Source of the DNA: Cladopsammia gracilis
Taxonomy: Eukaryota > Cnidaria > Anthozoa > Scleractinia > Dendrophylliidae
NCBI GenBank assembly: GCA_022457155.1
Contig: JAJGOT010000733.1
Location: 223,501 to 287,500 of the forward strand
Direction of reading: 5' to 3'
DNA length: 64,000 bases
Shown here: piece by piece, positions 57,551-64,000 of the stretch
Position numbering within the stretch: the stretch's first letter is position 1
Layout: the number at the start of each line of letters is the position of its first letter
Translations under genes and position numbers: made by a program
The notes under the pieces: model-generated
What the model was told of the DNA's origin: nothing
The model's database searches: none
Seen by the model: only the letters and a program-made list of their open reading frames with translations

Positions 57551-58665
57551 TCACTGGTTCAATAACAAAAAATATTGCTTATTAAAAGGGCGCAAATAAA
57601 AACCTATAAAATCAAGGCTAGCAATAGCTTCCGTTTGGTTCAAGATATATCTTTCTCTGACATTACCATAAAGATTTGTAACAAGGAGGCTAAGCAGAGC
57701 TTGGTCATATCTATGACAGCCAGCAAACTGTTCCCGTGGTATGGTCCATATTGTAGGTGGCAGTTTATGGTCGAACCCGGTGGTTCAATACAGTCTTTAA
57801 CAAGGGCGCAGATTGCTGCCCATTTCATCACATGTTCCTGGACATCTGCTGTGTTGAATACAAGAATTGTACCCCCTGGTAAATGTCAGTAACCAGACCA
57901 GTTTTTCCCTGTGGGGTCAGTGGAAAGTATTCAATCATACCGGGGTCAGTTGCGCTGCAATTGAATGAGTTCTAGATGCATATTTGAGAAAAATAGAATT
58001 CCAGTGAAGTGAACCAGTCTTTCCAAAAATGGTAAATCCCCATGAATTTTTACAGAAGTATATCACATGACTCCATCAAATTCGGACAACAGTTCTCCGA
58101 TGATCAAAATTTTCCAAGCATAGTTAAGCAGGTTTTTGATGTGAGGTGGATATTTATCAAAGTCAAACTTTCTGTAGATCACGTACGGTAGCTTTTTTAA
58201 TTGACTGGCTTGTGACTCGTCGAGTCCAATATCATAACAAAACAGTTTCTTCTCTGGAAAGCGTGTTGGGAAGTAATTCACATTCGCCATTAGCTCTCCA
58301 AAATGGTTACTGGAGGCTGCGGTGACTGGAACCACTACGTCAAAAAATGGAGTCTTGGCATCTAGCGTCACAGCTTTACGTTTAAATATTTTCTCTTCCA
58401 GAAAATCGTGTAAAATAGGCAAGGTTATATTGTCCACTTGAAACACCTTACCGACCACGGCAGAGTTTCCTGCTGCTATATAGCGGTAGACGCTTGGTTG
58501 TTGCGATGCCTTGTACTCAGCACTGTTCAATTCCTCGCGTGTTGTTCCAATAGCTTGAAGAACCGCTCGTGATTGCTTTAAAAACAATTTATAGTAGTTC
58601 AGAACAAAGAGAAGGCAAATTGTCGCCACAATTGCGTAACAAAACAACAATCGTTTGGAAGGCAT
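57551..58665 (-). pseudogene. Type II membrane, DUF1647/glycosyltransferase-like gene, broken
   Basis: From ATG at 58665 the first 200 residues are open: a short basic N-terminus, a membrane segment (residues about 6-24, LLFCYAIVATICLLFVLNYY), then a lumenal domain with VVVPVTAASSNHFGELMANV, FCYDIGLDESQ and FDFDKYPPHIKNLLNYAWK, a pattern I associate with the DUF1647 family (Golgi-type, function unproven). A TGA at 58063-58065 then stands where related proteins have Trp. Homologous-looking sequence continues without an intron: YTSVKIHGDLPFLERL, GMIEYFPLTPQGKTGLVTD, GGTILVFNTADVQEH, MKWAAICALVKDCIEPPGS, GCHRYDQALLSLL, GNVRERYIL, ending at TGA 57551-57553. These pieces lie in different frames, so there are at least three frameshifts, one at a G-run near 57875. 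A GT donor after 58067 is an alternative end for exon 1. Pseudogene or assembly error. Confidence 0.6.
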
Positions 58666-58935
58666 GTTTTGCTGTGAGGATGCGTAACAAATATGTCTAA
58701 AAATATCTGATAAAAGACGCGATGAACTCTACGTGCTTTTTCCCAGACAAAGGTCGTAATTTAACCTTGCCTTTTGCGTCGAGCGAAGCCAAACCAAGCC
58801 AAGCCGCCGTGCGCATGCATGCATCTTCAAATTTCATTTGAACCAATCAACGCGCGACACGCAAACACCGTTGAGGGAACCATCCTCGGAGACCCGCCGG
58901 GGGCAGTTGTGGGGCGAGGGAGAGTAGAAAGGGCG
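58666..58935. other. 5' flank of the broken gene, dispersed repeat
   Basis: A CG-richer stretch. GGGAACCATCCTCGGAGACC at about 58875 is a dispersed motif. A poly(A) run near 58937-58950 marks the start of the inverted core copy. Confidence 0.4.
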
Positions 58936-61900
58936 AAAAAAAAAAAAAGCGGCGGGAGATTGTATTTTTGTGCCCAATCAGCGAGCAGCTAGTCTGTAGT
59001 CCATGTTGTGCGTTCTTACCAGCAGTACACGAAGGCAAGCAGTTCGCCATGTTTATCTCTCTCGCGTGATATGGTTTTGCTCGAAGAGGAAAAGTTTCAG
59101 TTACTATGAGCTTTAAAGATCAAAATGACCTACAGTTGTTAAATATGAAACCCGAAGGAAAGTTCACATTTAGCATCGTTCTCAGGTATTGCTTCAATTT
59201 TTCTGGATCGTATCTATTTTGTTGCCATGCATCGCTTAACCTTCTTTGAATTGGCCGGCTTTGAATCAAGTCATCGCTAAGCTAAAATAAATTGAATTCA
59301 TTGATCGCTCAACTGCCCTTGAGAACAATGTACTAACATTCACAATGAAAAGTGGAAGCCAATAATCAACTTTCTGTGATACAGCATATGAATTTTTAAG
59401 TCTTTTGGAAAGTTGTTACAGCCATGCTCCGTCACGCGTGACAAGTATTTTTGAAATTTGAATGGAGTGAAGGGCGAATTTTACGATTTGAAGGGTTTTG
59501 CATCGGACTTTTACCTGAGCGTATAGTAGAGAGACAAGGGAGGAAAGCTGGATTTTGCACCTCTCCAGCGCCGAGCCGATTTTCACCAAGAAATTCCCAT
59601 CGCACGGCTTCCAAACCCTGCACTGTATACGCTCAGGTAAACGTCCGATGCAAAACCCTTCAAATCGCCGTTTTCAGCACAAGAATGACACACACAACAT
59701 TTCAGGTAAAAATACGTTTATTTTGATCTTGTATGTAAATATTTATCGCAGTATATTACGATAAGTGAACCTTTTCGATATTCCCATACATTTCCTCTAA
59801 ATTTAAAAATACGAACAACGGTCACACAGTTTGTGTGGGCCCCTGTGCCGTAGGTAGTTCGATGATTAGTGTGTTTGGTAACCAATTACTATCTAGCTTT
59901 AGTATATTTTCTGGTAATGCAATGTAATATAACGTAATGTTATGTATTGTACAATGGTGGGGAGTAGTAAATAAAGTTCACTGCAAATGAAATAATAATA
60001 TATCTAGCCTGTATTGCTGTCCAGTTACACTGTAAAGGAGGTATGTCACAAGGATTAGGCTGATTTTTGTTTAAAATTTGCTTTAATTACTAATAAGTGC
60101 CTTCAATCAGGAAATATGTTTTGTTTCAACCAAAATGTTAATTGAACCTTGGAAAAGGTGGTCACACAAACTAAACGTGCTGTTACCCCGTCCCCCGGGG
60201 CCCGGGGAGGAGGGGAACTCCCCCATGAACTGAACCAAAATTCTCGATAATTCTAACAGTGACTGTCGTCATTTAGACTTTATCACCCTAAGCGGTACCA
60301 TTCTCCAAATTTTGACACGACGAGCAACCGGTCATTTTTATATGGGGTCCCCCCGCGTTGCTGTTACACGAGCTATGTTTTCTGGTCTCGCAATACTCAG
60401 CTTTGCAAGTCGTAAGAAATTAACCTTTCATTTCTCAGTGCACAAATATAATATCTCAGAACACAAATAACATAATTTCTTAATGCGCAAGTGTCAATTT
60501 TCAGTATTTCTGTCAGTAATGTCTTCTGAACACAAAATGTTATGTGTACAAACAATTTTGTATTTCAATGCACAAAACTATTTTAAGTGAACAACTGTTT
60601 TCTTGTGATGGGAAACTGGAGACTAATGTACCGAGGGAGGCCTGATTACCATTATTTTCCCTCTCACGTTCACTCTTTGTAGCGGCCATCTTTGTTCAGT
60701 GTTCAGCAAGTAGCCTTTATACCTCACAGCATTTTTCTTGCATGTTGTAAGGCTTCGGTACATTTTTATTGTAAATAATTCGTTCATGTTTGCATTGACG
60801 GGTGGTCACTTCGTACTCAAAATAAAGGTAACGCTGTTGAACGTCTCTGATATATTTTTGCTGAAAGTGTCTTCTTCCAGGAACGATCAAGCGGAGCAAC
60901 TAAATTTCAGCTTGAGAAGGCACATGACCAATGAGAAAACAGACGCGGTCTAAAAGGAACGTGCATCGGCCGGCAAAAAAGTTGATAGTAATTGACAGCT
61001 TATAAGTGCGTTTACACGAGGCACTTTTAATTTACCTTGGTAAATGACCTTTTCACCACGGCAAACAGCATTTAGTGAGTGTGACCGACATTTCCCGAGG
61101 TAAATTTCCCGTGGTGAATATCCATGGATACATAAAAAATATCACACGAAGCGCCCAAGACATTTAACGTGATAAGTTGAAATGGTGTTTTGAGGCCCAG
61201 GGTACAAGAGCCAATCACGATGCTCCATTTGACACCAACGCGTAACCGCAAAAGAAAAGTGATTCACTGAATTGCGCGATACTTTTTTAACTTGGCAATC
61301 GTAAATCGCGTATAACCGCTGGTTAACACGGTATACTAAACCCAAGTGTGATGCACCGCGGGATGGTTTACCATGGGAAATGCCAAGGTCCTGTGGGACT
61401 CAAATGACAAAGGCCATGGCGGCCATGTTGGTGCACATAACAAAAGAAGTTCATTAAAATTCTTTTGTAGGTGTGCACCAACATGGCCGCCGTGACGTTC
61501 GGCTATGTTGGGGGTCAGAAAATAAAATTTCCATCCTTTGGGAATAAAATTATATTTATGCAAACGATTGGAATTGTTTTCGACCCACAACATGGCCGAC
61601 GTGCAAACCACCAATAAGGGAATCTTTGTTTACCATTTTTGCCTCATTAGCATATGAGCCTCGTTCTCTAACCTACCTACAAAAAAAATCAACTCTGAAT
61701 ATCGAGAGGCATAGCATTTGAGCCCGATATACTAGATACACTTCATGCAATGCTGTATTAAAAACTCAAAATTATACAACAAATGAATGGCTCATTAGCG
61801 CTTTTGCCACCCAATAATTTTGCAGTTTTTGATAGCACATATTTCGTTAAATATTGCATGAAAAAAGCTGAAAATTGCATAGATTACTAAGTTTAACAAG

Positions 61901-63280
61901 CTCTTTCAAGTTTTGAAGTCAATTCGTATTTAGCATGATGCCTTCTCTATGCAGATTCGTATGCATGTCTGATATTTATCTGTCAGTTTTTGCGAGCGTG
62001 TGGAGGGCAAAAAGCCAGAACAATCTACATGGTTCTACATGCGCTTAATGTTTTTTTCCTTCCCGCTCCTCGCGTACCTCGCGCTCGTTGCTCGCGCTTC
62101 GTGACTCCAGGACTCCCGGACTCCCGACAATGGTTTGCACATAACGTCATTGCTGTTTCTAACATGGTGTGTGGATAGCAGTGTTATTATCTTTCAGAAA
62201 ATGTTTCAGGTTTAAACGATGGTTTGCTTCCGATTTATAAAGGTTTTAAATGTGTCACGCAATTCGTCACGCTATTCAGATAAGCCGTGAAAATAAACCA
62301 AAATTGAACCAGTTGAAAGTTATTTTTATACTTACTTACTATACTTATACTTTATTTCGCCCATCACAATACATATAGTCACTAATTACAACAGTAACTA
62401 CAATTCATAGTTATATACGAAGGCAGGAGATCTTAGCAAGCCCTGTTGGGCTTTTCAAAGAAGATCCCCAGCTTTTTGCATTATAGATTCTTATAAGCCT
62501 ATCTCATGGAACTTATAGTGAATACAATATCACTACCCATAACAGTAAACAAAAGCTAACCATTTTAAAATGAGTTTTTAGCCCTAAAAAAGTGCCGGAT
62601 TCTTTGATGTGCATAAATTATGATATAAATGCTGAATATTGGTTAAATATTTGTCGAATTCAAACAGAATATGAATATTCAAATGACTTTGAATAAGATT
62701 GGCTTGCAGGATATACTTTTTTTCAAAATCTTTATGTTAAATAACATATATTCTGGATCAGGCTCTATTTTCGCTGGTCTTGTCAAGATTGGCGTTTCAG
62801 ACAAAGGCTTCTCCTGAGCCCTCGATCCGTTTTTGGGTAGCATCCGGTTAAGCGTGCGCAGAAAGACTCGAAATTCAAAATGGCGGTCTGACAACCGAAG
62901 GCAAATACTTTGATGAGATTTGTTTGTTGAGATTTGTAAGGGATCTTGAGCATCTCAGGCTAGGCTCACCACCCCAACGGTAATTGCTGGAATAGTGTGC
63001 TCTCTTGGAAGGTACGTACGTGTGAATGAATGGATTTCAAAAAAACTTGTCGCTTTCGTGGATCGACAGTACATGTAACTTAAAAGCTATACGGGTACAG
63101 GTGTATGTGCCGCTGTGAAGGGTATGGTTTTCAAGCAGTTTAGTCTGGGATAGGGTATAGAAAATCAGAGAGTTTTGGTCTAGAATAGGGTATCATTTGC
63201 CGGGAAAATGATCATTGGTATGAAGAGTTAAGTCTAGAATAGAAATTGAAACTCGAAAGAGAAAGAGCCTTTCCTAAACG
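58936..63280 (-). repeat. Inverted third copy of the right half of the core
   Basis: Reverse complement of about 43010-47420 (core copy 2) or 25545-29760 (copy 1): divergent exon pair (minus ATG at 59050, plus exon 59106-59185), foldback (59475-59670), poly(A)-signal-like ATAAAGTTC (59970), GGCGGCCATGTTGGTG foldback (61415-61495), LINE 3' ends (62336-62475), G-run repeat remnant (63110-63280). No BTB fragment and no kinase tail are attached. It lacks the 46079-46192 insertion and has a short extra stretch at 60343-60375. Confidence 0.85.
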
Positions 63281-63284
63281 CCCG

Positions 63285-63470
63285 GCGGTACCAATCAATG
63301 AAAAGCAATAATCAATATAATCAATAACAATCAATAATAATCAATACCAATTAATTGATTGGTATTGGAAATCAATAAAAATCAATGCCTTGGAGTTGAG
63401 TGAGTATCGATTTTCATTGATTATCATTGATTTCTATTGAATAATATTGATTTTGAAAACTAAAATCTTA
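63285..63470. repeat. AATCAATA/TATTGATT palindromic simple repeat
   Basis: Repeated AATCAATA on the left half turns into TATTGATT on the right half, through ATACCAATTAATTGATTGGTAT at the centre. Long stretches could self-pair. It begins exactly where the inverted core copy ends. Confidence 0.7.
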
Positions 63471-63755
63471 GTTTTCGATTCCAATAAACGCCCTTATGAA
63501 GCGCAATTGTTCTGATTTGTGACAAAAGTTCGCTTTTGTAAAAAGAATAAATAAATTACAACAACAAAATTAACTGAACAACAACATTTTATTACCTATT
63601 TAATTGTATATCGATCCGGCACGCAGACAGACACGATTTAGTGTATTATAGAGGGAGTTACATTTTTAGAACCATGAAGTTATATTTGCCGGGATAACAG
63701 GATGTCTGTCATAGGAAGTGTCCGCAAGGCGGACAGAGAAAGAACGGAACGAGAA
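63471..63755. other. Intergenic, nothing recognised
   Basis: AT-rich to 63650, then GC-richer purine sequence (GAACGAGAACGAGAAC near 63750). No gene seen. Confidence 0.3.
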
Positions 63756-63756
63756 C

Positions 63757-64000
63757 GAGAACGGCAGAGATGGTCAAGGTAGCTGTCGTTTTCAACGCGA
63801 GAAGACTGCTTTCACATATTTTGTAACGGTACGTGGCAGAGTCTGCAAGTTTACATTTCCCGTTTGCGGTACACGCGATGGTTTTTAATGGGTTTATAAC
63901 TACCTCATTACCCGCGAACGGCAGGGATAGTCACGGCAGCTGCCGTATTTGTACGCGACAAGACCTGCTTTTATATACTATAGGACGGCAAACGGCAGAC
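63757..64000. repeat. Two diverged tandem units, cut by the window end
   Basis: AACGGCAGAGATGGTCAAGG at 63760 and AACGGCAGGGATAGTCACGG at 63917 start parallel blocks (AGCTGTCGTTTTCAACGCGA against AGCTGCCGTATTTGTACGCG; then CTGCTTTCACATA against CTGCTTTTATATA). Period about 157 bp. Confidence 0.6.

Overview
The window reads as anthozoan cnidarian (coral or sea anemone) nuclear DNA. That is an inference: genes are intron-bearing and sparse, the base composition is AT-rich, and the sequence is crowded with short inverted-repeat DNA transposons, LINE 3' ends with hairpins, and G-run-ended repeats of the kind I associate with corals. Nothing prokaryotic is present.

Layout. 1-5 kb: a G-run-ended miniature transposon with a clean 8-bp target duplication, then a minus-strand exon for a Ser/Thr-rich, mucin-like membrane protein. 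5-11.6 kb: no gene; several foldback elements and small tandem repeats. 11.6-13.8 kb: the one intact, recognisable enzyme gene, an arginine-kinase-like phosphagen kinase in two exons (MASHQ exon plus a large exon), in which the usual catalytic Glu of the NEED motif is Gly. 13.5-50.6 kb: a large composite array. The last part of the kinase gene plus about 2.5 kb of downstream DNA occurs five times in alternating orientation (+ at 13.5, - at 20.7, + at 29.8, - at 39.5, + at 47.4 kb). Between copies 2/3 and between copies 4/5 lie two direct copies of an 8-9 kb core, each starting with a BTB/POZ exon fragment. Each core is therefore flanked by inverted arms 2.6-3 kb long, and arms 1/2 and 3/4 meet in palindromic arrays of short repeats. 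51-58.7 kb: low gene content, with a broken DUF1647/glycosyltransferase-like gene at 57.55-58.67 kb and an unrecognised broken small gene near 56 kb. 58.9-63.3 kb: a third, inverted copy of the right half of the core. 63.3-64 kb: simple and diverged tandem repeats.

Because the array supplies two to five aligned copies of the same locus, it works as an internal control. Several transposon insertions can be defined to the base by comparing filled and empty sites (TTAA elements at 23421-24135 and 48736-49540; TA elements at 24437-25248 and 36589-36936; a 114-bp element with a 9-bp duplication at 46079-46192; a poly(A) retro-insertion with a 17-bp duplication at 37818-38165). The array has also created chimeric reading frames: BTB-stop-kinase in one direction, and a new 123-residue frame ending in the kinase C-terminus in the other. 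I found no transposase, reverse transcriptase domain, integrase or capsid gene in the core, so the mechanism that built the array is not shown by the sequence.
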